A DNA stretch of 64,000 nt, taken from the NCBI RefSeq assembly GCF_905397375.1, contig NZ_CAJPVG010000015.1, forward strand, positions 12,436 through 76,435, written 5' to 3'. The stretch is from Ralstonia mannitolilytica. GTDB lineage: Bacteria; Pseudomonadota; Gammaproteobacteria; Burkholderiales; Burkholderiaceae. Made by a program: the position numbers and the translations under genes. Shown here in pieces: positions 8,193-17,176 of the stretch. The notes under the pieces are model-generated. The model did not search any database. It was not told where the DNA came from and was given only the letters and a program-made list of their open reading frames with translations. How positions within the stretch are numbered: the stretch's first letter is position 1; each line of letters begins with the position of its first letter.

Positions 8193-9041
8193 ATGATCGA
8201 ACGCCGTCCATTCCTGGACTTCCTCACCCACGTCGTGCTGATCCTGGGCGTGATCGTCGTGGCGTTTCCCGTGTATGTGGTCTTCGTCGCCTCGTCGCTG
8301 ACGGCCGAAGACGTGCTGCAGGCGCCGATGACGCTGATTCCCGGTCCGCACCTCATCGACAACTACAGCGAAGTGCTCACGCACGGCATGGGCAACTCCG
8401 CCACGCCGGTCGGCACCATGCTGATGAACAGCCTCATCATGGCGCTGGGCATCTCGCTCGGGAAGATCGCGATCTCCATCATCTCCGCCTTCGCGATCGT
8501 CTACTTCCGCTTTCCGCTGCGCAAGACCTTCTTCTGGCTGATCTTCGTCACGCTGATGCTGCCGGTGGAAGTGCGCATCCTGCCGACATACAAGGTCGTG
8601 TCCGACCTCGGCATGCTGAACAGCTACTTCGGCCTGACGATTCCGATCATCGCATCGGCGACGGCCACGTTCCTGTTCCGGCAGTTCTTCCTCACCATTC
8701 CGGACGAGCTTGCAGAAGCCGCGCGCATCGACGGCGCCGGCCCGCTCAAGTTCTTCTGGGACGTGGTCCTGCCGCTCTCGCGCACGAGCATCGCGGCGCT
8801 GTTCGTGATCCAGTTCATCTACGGCTGGAACCAGTACCTCTGGCCGCTGCTCATCACGACGGAAAAGAACATGACGCCGATCGTGCTGGGTGTGACGCAG
8901 ATGATCTCGCGCTCCGGCGATTCCGCCACCGACTGGAACCTGCTAATGGCCGTCGTGATGCTCGCCATGCTGCCGCCTGCTGCCGTGGTGATCGGCATGC
9001 AGCGGTGGTTTGTGAAGGGCCTGGTGGAAACCGAGAAATAA
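8193..9041 (+). CDS. ugpE: sn-glycerol-3-phosphate ABC transporter permease UgpE
   Basis: Second inner-membrane permease subunit, 282 residues (family about 281). An N-terminal membrane anchor begins MIERRPFLDFLTHVVLILG, and the EAA loop is EAARIDGAGPLKFFWDVVLPL. The C-terminus GMQRWFVKGLVETEK is typical of UgpE. The ATG at 8193 has a strong aaaggagg ribosome site at 8176-8183. Upstream in-frame extension to a TTG at 8154 would overlap ugpA and is rejected. It is co-transcribed with ugpA (16-base gap) and ugpC (18-base gap). Confidence 0.95.
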   Translation: MIERRPFLDFLTHVVLILGVIVVAFPVYVVFVASSLTAEDVLQAPMTLIPGPHLIDNYSEVLTHGMGNSATPVGTMLMNSLIMALGISLGKIAISIISAFAIVYFRFPLRKTFFWLIFVTLMLPVEVRILPTYKVVSDLGMLNSYFGLTIPIIASATATFLFRQFFLTIPDELAEAARIDGAGPLKFFWDVVLPLSRTSIAALFVIQFIYGWNQYLWPLLITTEKNMTPIVLGVTQMISRSGDSATDWNLLMAVVMLAMLPPAAVVIGMQRWFVKGLVETEK

Positions 9042-9059
9042 AAGAATCGAAGACTCAAG

Positions 9060-10157
9060 ATGGCAAAACTGTCTCTACGCAACGTCCAGAAGCACTACGC
9101 CAACCTCCAGGTCGTGCACGGCATCGACATGGAAATCGGCGATGGTGAATTCATCGTCATCGTCGGCCCCTCGGGCTGCGGCAAGTCCACGCTCCTGCGC
9201 ATGGTGGCGGGCCTGGAGCCCATCACCGGCGGCGAGGTGTGGATCGGCGACCGCGTGGTCAACGAACTGGAACCGGCCGAGCGCGACATCGCGATGGTGT
9301 TCCAGAACTACGCGCTGTATCCGCACATGAGCGTGTTCGACAACATGGCATATGGGCTGAAGATCCGCGGCTTGCCCAAGGCAGATATTCAAGCCCGTGT
9401 GGAGCAGGCCGCGGGCATTCTCGAACTTGGCAAGCTCCTCGATCGCAAGCCGCGGCAGCTCTCTGGCGGCCAGCGCCAGCGTGTGGCCATGGGCCGTGCG
9501 ATCGTGCGTGAGCCGGCGGTGTTTCTGTTCGACGAGCCACTCTCCAACCTCGACGCCAAGCTGCGCGTGCAGATGCGCCTGGAGCTCAAGGAGCTTCACC
9601 GCCGCCTGCGCACCACCAGCCTGTACGTCACGCACGACCAGGTCGAAGCCATGACGCTGGCCGACCGCATGATGGTGCTCAACGCTGGCCGCGTCGAGCA
9701 GATCGGCACGCCGCTGGAGGTGTATTCGCGCCCCGCGAGCACGTTCGTGGCAGGCTTCATCGGTTCGCCGCCGATGAACCTGGTGCCCGTGTCACGCCAT
9801 GCCGGCGGCGGCACGCAGATCCGCGTGGATGGCGCGAAGGAGGGTGATGCCGCGGCAACGCTGGGCCACCTGCCGATGGGCTTGCACCTGCCCGAGCGTG
9901 CGCTGATGGGCCTGCGTCCGGAGCATATCGAGCCATGCTCGGCGGATCAGGCCATCGCCTTCGTCGATGTGCGCGTGGTGGAAGCGCTGGGCGCCGATGC
10001 GTTCGCGTACGGCTCCCTGGCCGGGCACCCGATCGTCGTGCGCCTGGAACCGCACGCGACGGTGAAGGCAGGCGACAAGCTGCCGATCACGGCCTCGGCC
10101 GATCACCTGCACTGGTTCGACCCGCAGACGACGCGCCGCATCGAGGCCCTGGCATGA
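9060..10157 (+). CDS. ugpC: sn-glycerol-3-phosphate ABC transporter ATPase UgpC
   Basis: ATPase that energises UgpAE; the MalK-like CUT1 family. The 365-residue protein shows Walker A GPSGCGKST (about residues 36-44), Q-loop FQNYALYPHM, signature LSGGQRQRVA, Walker B VFLFDEPLSNLDAK and the switch His in YVTHDQ. A TOBE/OB-type regulatory domain follows (about 240-355). Its stop overlaps the ugpQ start by 4 bases (ATGA), which implies translational coupling. In enterics UgpC is also a site of regulation by internal phosphate; that is family knowledge and not visible here. Confidence 0.96.
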   Translation: MAKLSLRNVQKHYANLQVVHGIDMEIGDGEFIVIVGPSGCGKSTLLRMVAGLEPITGGEVWIGDRVVNELEPAERDIAMVFQNYALYPHMSVFDNMAYGLKIRGLPKADIQARVEQAAGILELGKLLDRKPRQLSGGQRQRVAMGRAIVREPAVFLFDEPLSNLDAKLRVQMRLELKELHRRLRTTSLYVTHDQVEAMTLADRMMVLNAGRVEQIGTPLEVYSRPASTFVAGFIGSPPMNLVPVSRHAGGGTQIRVDGAKEGDAAATLGHLPMGLHLPERALMGLRPEHIEPCSADQAIAFVDVRVVEALGADAFAYGSLAGHPIVVRLEPHATVKAGDKLPITASADHLHWFDPQTTRRIEALA

Positions 10158-10912
10158 GCGACGTGCGCCCCTTGCCGGCTTGGCCGTATCCGCGCGCGAT
10201 CGCGCACCGTGGCGCAGGCAAGCTCGCGCCGGAAAACACGCTGGCCGCGTTCCGCCACGGCGCCTCCTTCGGCTACCGCATGTTCGAGTTCGACGTGAAG
10301 CTGTCGGGCGACGGCGTTGCGGTGCTGTTGCACGACGCGACGCTGGATCGCACGACCAGCGGCACCGGCCGGCTCGATGCGTTCACGCTCGACCAGATCG
10401 TCCAGCTGGACGCCGGCGGCTGGCATAGCGCTGCCTACGCCGGCGAGCCGGTGCCGACGCTTGCGGCCATCGCACGCTATCTGCGCGCCAACGGCTTGCT
10501 CGCCAACATCGAGATCAAGCCGGTGCCGGGCGCGGAATGGCGCACGGGGGCGGCGGTTGCGCTCGATGCCCGCGCGCTGTGGGCGGGCGCGGACGTGCCG
10601 CCGCTGCTGTCGTCATTCTCGGAAGAGGCGTTGGCCGCCGCGCGCGATGCCGCGCCGGAACTGCCGCGTGCGCTGCTGCTCGACAAGCTGCCAGCGGATT
10701 GGCTGGCTCGCCTGCGTGCCCTCGATTGCGTGGCGCTCGACGCCAACCACCGCGAACTGACGCCGGAGATCATCGCGCAGGCCCACGCGGCAGGCTTCCG
10801 CGTCTGTTGCTACACCGTCAACGACGTCGACCGCGCGCAGCGGCTGTGGAGCGCCGGACTGGACGGATTGATCACCGATTGGGTGGACCGCATCTCGCCG
10901 GCCGGAATGTGA
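10154..10912 (+). CDS. ugpQ: cytoplasmic glycerophosphodiester phosphodiesterase
   Basis: Hydrolyses glycerophosphodiesters, taken up by the Ugp system, to glycerol-3-phosphate and an alcohol. The 252-residue protein has no signal peptide. The GDPD TIM-barrel motif HRGAGKLAPENT begins at His18. The following FEFDVKLSGDG and LLHDATLDRTTSG carry the metal-binding Asp and catalytic His. The start overlaps ugpC (ATGA), so it closes the operon as in enterics. No clear terminator follows. Confidence 0.95.
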   Translation: MSDVRPLPAWPYPRAIAHRGAGKLAPENTLAAFRHGASFGYRMFEFDVKLSGDGVAVLLHDATLDRTTSGTGRLDAFTLDQIVQLDAGGWHSAAYAGEPVPTLAAIARYLRANGLLANIEIKPVPGAEWRTGAAVALDARALWAGADVPPLLSSFSEEALAAARDAAPELPRALLLDKLPADWLARLRALDCVALDANHRELTPEIIAQAHAAGFRVCCYTVNDVDRAQRLWSAGLDGLITDWVDRISPAGM

Positions 10913-10928
10913 TCAAAGTCATGCTTTC

Positions 10929-10960
10929 GACGCGATAAAGCAACGTTTCATTGTCGCGTC
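10929..10960. repeat. inverted repeat in the ugpQ-sucA gap
   Basis: Seven-base arms gacgcga (10929-10935) and tcgcgtc (10954-10960) flank an 18-nt A/T-richer centre. No T tract follows on either side, so an intrinsic terminator is not supported. It could be an operator or a weak transcript end. It lies 17 bases past ugpQ. Confidence 0.35.
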
Positions 10961-11200
10961 AAAGAACCGGAATATTGATCATAAACGTGCTATGCTTCCT
11001 GTCCGTGAAGACTTAGGTCCTTCCCGCACAACTTGTCTGTAAAAGCTGTCTCGGTCCCTCCTTCCCGCCACGCGAGATCCGGTCCGACCAGGTGATTTCA
11101 GGCGATTCAAAGTTTGCGATCCGCTAACCGGTCAAGCCGTGTCGCGGAAGGTTGATGAACCCGCTGAACTCCGGCAGACCCGGAGAAAAGTGAGCGCCCC
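10961..11200 (+). promoter_or_regulatory. sucA leader region with SD-overlapping hairpin (sucA-RNA candidate)
   Basis: This gene-free stretch leads into sucA. Just before the start codon, CTCCGG (11169-11174) and CCGGAG (11180-11185) form a 6-bp hairpin whose 3' arm contains the ggag of the likely ribosome-binding site (ggagaaaag, 11182-11190). A conserved structured RNA called the sucA motif is known upstream of sucA specifically in Burkholderiales, with part of the structure overlapping the Shine-Dalgarno. Position and geometry fit. I cannot verify the covariance model match. No convincing -35/-10 pair was identified. Confidence 0.45.
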
Positions 11201-14065
11201 ATGACTGAGCTGTACAAGCAGTACCTGGACACCTCGTACCTGTCCGGTGGCAATGCCGCCTACGTTGAAGACCAGTACGAAGCGTATCTGCAAGATCCCA
11301 CGTCCGTTAGCGAGGCACTGCGCGCCTATTTCGATGCGCTGCAGAACGTCCCCGCCGTCGACGGCTCGAACGCCCGGGATATCCCCCACGCCCCGATCAT
11401 CACGTCGTTTGCCGAGCGCGCCAAGCAAGGCCCGATCCGCACGATCGTCGCCTCTGCCGACTCCGACATGGGCCGCAAGCGCGTGGCCGCGACGCAGCTG
11501 GTTGCCGCGTACCGCAACGTGGGCCTGCGCTGGGCCGACCTGGATCCGCTCAAGCGCCAGGAGCGCCCGCCGGTTCCGGACCTCGACCCCGCTTTCTACG
11601 GCTTTACCGAAGCCGACCAGGACATCATCTTCAATGCCAGCAACACGTATTTCGGCAAGGAGTCGATGAGCCTGCGCGAGCTGATCAACAACCTGCGCGA
11701 AACCTACTGCGGCTCCATTGGTGCCGAGTTCATGTACATCAGCGACCAGGCGCAGAAGCGCTGGTGGCAGGAGCGCCTGGAGTCGATCCGCTCCAAGCCG
11801 ACCTTCTCGGCTGAAAAGAAGAAGCACATCCTGGAACGCCTGACGGCCGCCGAAGGCCTCGAGCGCTTCCTCCATACCAAGTACGTCGGCCAGAAGCGCT
11901 TCTCGCTCGAAGGCGGCGAGAGCTTCATCGCGGCGATGGACGAACTGATCCAGCACGCCGGTGCCAAGGGCGTTCAGGAAATCGTCATCGGCATGGCCCA
12001 CCGCGGCCGTCTGAACGTGCTGGTCAACACGCTCGGCAAGATGCCGGCCGACCTGTTTGCCGAATTCGAAGGCAAGCACGTGGACGACTTGCCGGCCGGC
12101 GACGTGAAGTACCACAAGGGCTTCTCGAGCGACGTGACCACGCCGGGCGGCCCCGTGCACCTGTCGCTGGCGTTCAACCCGTCGCACCTGGAAATCGTCA
12201 ACCCTGTCGTGGAAGGCTCCGTCAAGGCGCGCCAGGAGCGCCGCGGCGACAAGACCGGCGAGCAGGTGCTGGCCGTGCAGGTGCACGGTGACGCGGCCTT
12301 CGCCGGCCAAGGCGTCGTGATGGAAACGCTGAACCTCGCCCAGACGCGCGGTTACGGCACGGGCGGCACGATCCACATCGTCATCAATAACCAGATCGGT
12401 TTCACGACGTCGGACCCGCGCGATTCGCGCTCGACGCTGTACTGCACCGACGTCGTCAAGATGATCGAGGCGCCGGTGCTGCACGTGAACGGCGACGATC
12501 CGGAAGCCGTCGTGCTGGCCATGCAACTGGCCATCGACTTCCGCACCGAGTTCAAGAAGGACGTGGCGGTCGACATCATCTGCTACCGCAAGCTCGGCCA
12601 CAACGAGCAGGACACGCCGGCAATGACGCAGCCGCTGATGTACAAGAAGATCGGCCAGCACCCCGGCACGCGCAAGCTGTACGCAGACAAGCTCGTCACG
12701 CAGAACACGCTGAAGCCGGAAGAGCCGGACGCGCTGGTGCAGGAATACCGCGCCGCCATGGACGCCGGCAAGCACACGGTCGACCCGGTCCTGTCGAACT
12801 TCAAGAACAAGTTCGCCGTGGACTGGATGCCGTTCCTGAACCGCAAGTGGACGGATGCCGCCGACACCGCCGTGCCGATGGCCGAGCTCAAGCGCCTGGC
12901 CGAGCGCATCACCACGATCCCCGAGCAGTTCAAGCTGCACCCGCTGGTGGAGAACGTCGTCAACAACCGCGCCAAGATGGGCAAGGGCGAGCTGCCGCTG
13001 GACTGGGGCATGGGCGAACACCTCGCCTTTGCGTCGCTGGTGGCATCGGGCTACCCGGTGCGCATCACCGGCCAGGATGCCGGCCGCGGTACGTTCACGC
13101 ACCGCCACGCTGTGCTGCACGACCAGAACCGCGAGCGCTGGGATGCCGGTACGTACGTCCCGCTGCAGAATGTGTCGGACAACCAGGCACCGTTCACCGT
13201 GATCGACTCGGTGCTGTCCGAAGAAGCCGTGATGGGCTTCGAGTACGGCTACTCGACGGCCGAGCCGAATGCACTCGTCATCTGGGAAGCCCAGTTCGGT
13301 GACTTCGCCAACGGTGCGCAGGTCGTCATCGACCAGTTCATCTCGTCGGGTGAAGTGAAGTGGGGCCGCGCCTCGGGCCTGACGCTGATGCTCCCGCACG
13401 GCTATGAAGGCCAAGGCCCGGAGCACAGCTCGGCGCGCCTGGAGCGCTACCTGCAGCTCTGCGCAGACCACAACATGCAAGTGGTGCAGCCGACCACGCC
13501 GGCGCAGATTTTCCACCTGCTGCGTCGCCAGATGATCCGCCTGTTCCGCAAGCCGCTGATCATCCTGACGCCGAAGTCGCTGCTGCGCAGCAAGGATGCC
13601 GTCTCGCCGCTGTCGGACCTGGCCAAGGGCCACTTCGAGACGGTCATCGGCGACACGGCCGAAGACCTGAACGCGGCCAAGGTCAAGCGCGTGGTCGCAT
13701 GCTCGGGCAAGGTCTACTACGACCTCGTCAACGCCCGCAAGGAGCGTGGCCTGACCGACACCGCGATCATCCGCGTGGAACAGCTCTATCCGTTCCCGCA
13801 CAAGGCGTTCGCGGCTGAGCTGAAAAAATACCCGAATCTGACCGAGGTGGTGTGGTGCCAGGACGAGCCGCAGAACCAGGGCGCCTGGTTCTTCGTGCAG
13901 CACTACATCATGGAAAACATGACAGAAGGTCAGAAGCTGGGCTACGCGGGCCGCCCGGCCTCTGCATCGCCGGCAGTGGGGTACTACGCGAAGCACAACG
14001 AGCAGCAGAAGGCGCTGATCGACGCAGCATTCGCCAAGCTCAAGGGCTTCGTGCTGACCAAGTAA
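11201..14065 (+). CDS. sucA: 2-oxoglutarate dehydrogenase E1 component
   Basis: Thiamine-diphosphate-dependent E1 subunit of the TCA-cycle 2-oxoglutarate dehydrogenase complex; it decarboxylates 2-oxoglutarate and succinylates the E2 lipoyl group. The 954-residue length is typical. It starts MTELYKQYLDTSYLSGGNA, the small N-terminal E2-binding helix. Visible motifs include GMAHRGRLNVLVN, the ThDP/Mg motif beginning GDAAFAGQG and running to NNQIGFTT, and C-terminal EQLYPFP and QDEPQNQGAW. It is followed by sucB and lpdA in the same direction. Confidence 0.98.
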   Translation: MTELYKQYLDTSYLSGGNAAYVEDQYEAYLQDPTSVSEALRAYFDALQNVPAVDGSNARDIPHAPIITSFAERAKQGPIRTIVASADSDMGRKRVAATQLVAAYRNVGLRWADLDPLKRQERPPVPDLDPAFYGFTEADQDIIFNASNTYFGKESMSLRELINNLRETYCGSIGAEFMYISDQAQKRWWQERLESIRSKPTFSAEKKKHILERLTAAEGLERFLHTKYVGQKRFSLEGGESFIAAMDELIQHAGAKGVQEIVIGMAHRGRLNVLVNTLGKMPADLFAEFEGKHVDDLPAGDVKYHKGFSSDVTTPGGPVHLSLAFNPSHLEIVNPVVEGSVKARQERRGDKTGEQVLAVQVHGDAAFAGQGVVMETLNLAQTRGYGTGGTIHIVINNQIGFTTSDPRDSRSTLYCTDVVKMIEAPVLHVNGDDPEAVVLAMQLAIDFRTEFKKDVAVDIICYRKLGHNEQDTPAMTQPLMYKKIGQHPGTRKLYADKLVTQNTLKPEEPDALVQEYRAAMDAGKHTVDPVLSNFKNKFAVDWMPFLNRKWTDAADTAVPMAELKRLAERITTIPEQFKLHPLVENVVNNRAKMGKGELPLDWGMGEHLAFASLVASGYPVRITGQDAGRGTFTHRHAVLHDQNRERWDAGTYVPLQNVSDNQAPFTVIDSVLSEEAVMGFEYGYSTAEPNALVIWEAQFGDFANGAQVVIDQFISSGEVKWGRASGLTLMLPHGYEGQGPEHSSARLERYLQLCADHNMQVVQPTTPAQIFHLLRRQMIRLFRKPLIILTPKSLLRSKDAVSPLSDLAKGHFETVIGDTAEDLNAAKVKRVVACSGKVYYDLVNARKERGLTDTAIIRVEQLYPFPHKAFAAELKKYPNLTEVVWCQDEPQNQGAWFFVQHYIMENMTEGQKLGYAGRPASASPAVGYYAKHNEQQKALIDAAFAKLKGFVLTK

Positions 14066-14079
14066 GCGACGCGCGCACC

Positions 14080-14104
14080 AGGGCGGCAGCTTCGGCTGTC
14101 GCCT
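14080..14104 (+). other. UUCG-capped hairpin in the sucA-sucB gap
   Basis: A near-perfect stem (agggcggcagc / gctgtcgcct, with one bulged G and one G-U pair) is capped by a ttcg tetraloop, 15 bases after the sucA stop. There is no T tract, so it looks like an mRNA-stability or processing element and not a terminator. Confidence 0.5.
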
Positions 14105-14202
14105 TGGCGCATCTCCGCTCCCGATTTCACCGTTTACCGAATAGAAGCGCCGCGTCGCAAATGCAATCGAGCGCGCGCACATGAATCCAAGGAACCACTG
14201 AA

Positions 14203-15462
14203 ATGGCTATCGTTGATGTCAAGGTCCCGCAGTTTTCCGAGTCCGTTGAAGAAGGCACGCTGATCTCCTGGAAGAAGAAGCCGGGCGAAGCCGTGGCCCA
14301 GGACGAAATCCTGATCGAAGTCGAAACCGACAAGGTCGTGCTGGAAGTGCCGGCGCCGGCCGCTGGCGTGCTGGCCGAGGTGCTGGTGGCGGACGGCGCG
14401 ACCGTCACGTCGGAGCAGCTGCTGGCCAAGATCGACACCGAAGGCAAGGCTGGCGCTGCCGCCCCGGCCGCCGCCGCACCGGCGCCTGCAGCAGCTGCAC
14501 CGGCTCCGGCCGCCGCTGCGCCGGCACCGGCTGCCGCAGCCACGGGTGGCGTGGCCATGCCGTCGGCCGCCAAGCTGATGGCCGAGAACAACCTGTCGGC
14601 TGGCCAGGTGGCCGGCACGGGCCGCGATGGCCGCATCACCAAGGGCGACGTGCTGGGTGCCGTGGCCGGTGGCGCCAAGCCGGCTGCTGCCGCGGCTCCG
14701 CAAGCCGCACGTCCGGCGCTGCAGCAAGTGGCGGCGCCCGTGGACTTCGCTGCCCTGGGCGACCGTCCGGAAGAGCGCGTGCCGATGAGCCGCCTGCGCG
14801 CCCGTATTGCCGAGCGCCTGATCCAGTCGCAGTCGACCAACGCAATCCTCACCACCTTCAACGAAGTCAACATGAAGCCGGTGATGGACCTGCGAGCCAA
14901 GTTCAAGGACCAGTTCGAGAAGACCCACGGCGTGAAGCTGGGCTTCATGTCGTTCTTCGTGAAGGCGGCTGTCCACGCGCTGAAGAAGTACCCGATCCTC
15001 AACGCCTCGGTGGACGGCAACGACATCGTCTACCACGGCTACTTCGACATCGGTATCGCGGTCGGCTCGCCGCGCGGCCTGGTGGTGCCCATCCTGCGCA
15101 ATGCCGACCAGATGAGCCTGGCCGACATCGAAAAGAAGATCGCCGAATTCGGCCAGAAGGCCAAGGACGGCAAGCTGACGCTGGACGACCTGACCGGCGG
15201 CACGTTCTCGATCTCGAACGGCGGTACGTTCGGCTCGATGCTCTCCACCCCGATCATCAACCCGCCGCAATCGGCCATCCTGGGCGTGCACGCTACCAAG
15301 GAGCGCCCGGTGGTCGAGAACGGCCAGGTCGTGATCCGTCCGATCAACTACCTCGCCATGTCGTACGACCACCGCATCATCGACGGCCGCGAAGCCGTGC
15401 TGGGCCTGGTGGCGATGAAGGAAGCGCTGGAAGACCCGGCCCGCCTGCTGCTGGATCTGTAA
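14203..15462 (+). CDS. sucB: 2-oxoglutarate dehydrogenase E2, dihydrolipoyl succinyltransferase
   Basis: Transfers the succinyl group from lipoate to CoA and forms the complex core. The 419-residue protein has an N-terminal lipoyl domain with the lipoyl Lys44 in ETDKVVLEV. A long Ala/Pro-rich mobile linker (about residues 83-122), a peripheral-subunit-binding domain (SAAKLMAENNLSAGQVAGTG, about 124-160) and the catalytic domain ending with MSYDHRIIDGREAV (His and Asp catalytic) follow. The linker is extremely repetitive Ala-Pro, encoded by imperfect GC-rich repeats. It lies 137 bases after sucA and 174 bases before lpdA. Confidence 0.97.
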   Translation: MAIVDVKVPQFSESVEEGTLISWKKKPGEAVAQDEILIEVETDKVVLEVPAPAAGVLAEVLVADGATVTSEQLLAKIDTEGKAGAAAPAAAAPAPAAAAPAPAAAAPAPAAAATGGVAMPSAAKLMAENNLSAGQVAGTGRDGRITKGDVLGAVAGGAKPAAAAAPQAARPALQQVAAPVDFAALGDRPEERVPMSRLRARIAERLIQSQSTNAILTTFNEVNMKPVMDLRAKFKDQFEKTHGVKLGFMSFFVKAAVHALKKYPILNASVDGNDIVYHGYFDIGIAVGSPRGLVVPILRNADQMSLADIEKKIAEFGQKAKDGKLTLDDLTGGTFSISNGGTFGSMLSTPIINPPQSAILGVHATKERPVVENGQVVIRPINYLAMSYDHRIIDGREAVLGLVAMKEALEDPARLLLDL

Positions 15463-15478
15463 ACCTGCCCACGGTCCT

Positions 15479-15564
15479 GTTGCGCGACCCGATCTTGAAC
15501 CTGCGATGTTCACCGTACCCATGTACGGTTGCACGTCTCGGATCAACTTCGGGCCGCTCGCAAC
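15479..15564 (+). other. nested inverted repeats between sucB and lpdA
   Basis: Three nested complementary pairs occur in order: GTTGCG (15479-15484) with CGCAAC (15559-15564), CCCGA (15488-15492) with TCGGG (15549-15553), and the hairpin CCGTAC-ccat-GTACGG (15513-15528). This arrangement suggests a folded RNA of about 86 nt in the sucB-lpdA spacer. No T tract follows, so it is not a plain terminator. Its role is unknown. Confidence 0.45.
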
Positions 15565-15636
15565 GGACGTGAACAGGTTGAAACCGATTGTTGACGTTTC
15601 CGCTTGAGTGGAAACGACGGACCAAAGGATTTCTCC

Positions 15637-17073
15637 ATGAGCAAACAATTTGACGTGCTGGTGATCGGCGCCGGCCCCGGCGGCTACATCGCCGCCATCC
15701 GCGCTGGCCAGCTGGGCCTGAACGTGGCGTGCTGCGAAGGCAATGCCTATGACGATCCGAAGAGCGAGCCGCGTCTGGGCGGCACGTGCCTGAACGTGGG
15801 CTGTATTCCGTCCAAGGCGCTGCTGGCCTCGTCCGAAGAATTCGAGAACGTGAACCACCACCTGGCCGACCACGGCATCACGGTGGACGGCGTCAAGGTC
15901 GACGTGGCCAAGATGCTCAAGCGCAAGGACGACATCGTCGGCAAGATGACCAAGGGCATCGAGTTCCTGTTCCGCAAGAACAAGGTGACGCTGCTCAAGG
16001 GCTACGGCAAGTTCGTCGGCAAGACCGACGCCGGCTACCAGGTCGAGATCGCGGGCAAGGCCGGCACGGAAGTCGTGACTGCCAAGCACGTGATCATCGC
16101 CACGGGCTCGAAGGCGCGCCACCTGCCGAACGTGCCGGTGGACAACGTGACCATCGCCGACAACGAAGGCGCGTTGAAGTTTGCCGAAGTGCCGAAGAAG
16201 CTGGGCGTGATCGGCGCTGGCGTGATCGGCCTGGAGCTGGGCTCGGTGTGGCGCCGTCTGGGTGCCGAAGTGACGATCCTCGAAGCGCTGCCGAGCTTCC
16301 TCGGTGCGGCGGACGAATCCGTAGCCAAGGAAGCCAACAAGCTGCTGACCAAGCAGGGCCTGAAGATCAACGTCGGCGTGAAGGTTGGCGAGATCGAATC
16401 CTCCGCCAAGGGCGTGAAGGTCAACTACACCGACGCCGCCGGCGCTGCGCAGGTGCTGGAGTGCGACAAGCTGATCGTCTCGATCGGCCGCGTGCCGAAC
16501 ACCGACAACCTGGGTCTGGAAGCGATCGGCCTGGCGACGGACCAACGCGGCTTCATCGAGGTGGACGACCACTGCGCGACCAAGCTGCCCAACGTGTGGG
16601 CGATCGGTGACGTGGTGCGCGGCCCGATGCTGGCGCACAAGGCTGAAGACGAAGGCGTGGCGGTCGCCGAGCGCATCGTCGGCCAGAAGCCCCACATCGA
16701 CTACAACTGCATTCCGTGGGTCATCTACACGTACCCGGAAATCGCATGGGTCGGCAAGACGGAGCAGCAGCTCAAGGCCGAGGGCCGCGAGATCAAGGCC
16801 GGCCAGTTCCCGTTCATGGCCAACGGCCGTGCGCTGGGCATGGGCGCATCCGATGGCTTCGTCAAGGTCATCGCCGATGCGAAGACCGATGAGATCCTGG
16901 GCGTGCACGTGATCGGCGCCAACGCGTCGGACCTCATCGCCGAAGCTGTGGTGGCGATGGAGTTCAAGGCTGCGTCGGAAGACATCGGCCGCATCTGCCA
17001 CCCGCACCCGTCGATGTCGGAAGTGATGCGCGAAGCCGCGCTGGCCGTCGACAAGCGTCAGCTCAACATGTAA
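15637..17073 (+). CDS. lpdA: dihydrolipoyl dehydrogenase (E3)
   Basis: FAD-dependent E3 that reoxidises dihydrolipoate with NAD+. At 478 residues it is typical. The FAD-binding VIGAGPGGYIAAIRAGQLG lies at the N-terminus, the redox disulfide CLNVGC at residues 51-56, and the NAD-binding GVIGAGVIGLELGSVW in the middle. The C-terminal interface motif HPHPSMSEVMREA carries the catalytic His-Glu pair. The ATG at 15637 has aaagga 9 bases upstream. Its position after sucB indicates the 2-oxoglutarate dehydrogenase E3, possibly shared with other complexes. Confidence 0.97.
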   Translation: MSKQFDVLVIGAGPGGYIAAIRAGQLGLNVACCEGNAYDDPKSEPRLGGTCLNVGCIPSKALLASSEEFENVNHHLADHGITVDGVKVDVAKMLKRKDDIVGKMTKGIEFLFRKNKVTLLKGYGKFVGKTDAGYQVEIAGKAGTEVVTAKHVIIATGSKARHLPNVPVDNVTIADNEGALKFAEVPKKLGVIGAGVIGLELGSVWRRLGAEVTILEALPSFLGAADESVAKEANKLLTKQGLKINVGVKVGEIESSAKGVKVNYTDAAGAAQVLECDKLIVSIGRVPNTDNLGLEAIGLATDQRGFIEVDDHCATKLPNVWAIGDVVRGPMLAHKAEDEGVAVAERIVGQKPHIDYNCIPWVIYTYPEIAWVGKTEQQLKAEGREIKAGQFPFMANGRALGMGASDGFVKVIADAKTDEILGVHVIGANASDLIAEAVVAMEFKAASEDIGRICHPHPSMSEVMREAALAVDKRQLNM

Positions 17074-17176
17074 TCGCACGCCGCCAGGCGAGCACACGGT
17101 GCCCGGTCATCCACAAGATGCCGGGCATCGGTCCATTTGAGCCGCTAAAAGGCCGGCGCTACGCACTTTCAAGCAG

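Noticed and set aside
11132..14182. 1016-codon open frame on the minus strand
   Set aside because: Exact antisense of sucA; composition is His/Arg/Val-rich shadow coding caused by high GC third positions, with no recognisable domain.
14455..14550. GC-rich imperfect tandem repeats
   Set aside because: They encode the Ala/Pro mobile linker of SucB and need no separate repeat or CRISPR explanation.
15377..15625. 82-codon minus-strand frame in the sucB-lpdA gap
   Set aside because: Overlaps the sucB end, lacks a ribosome site and has random composition.
14134..17097. 987-codon minus-strand frame
   Set aside because: Antisense of sucB and lpdA; typical GC-rich shadow frame.
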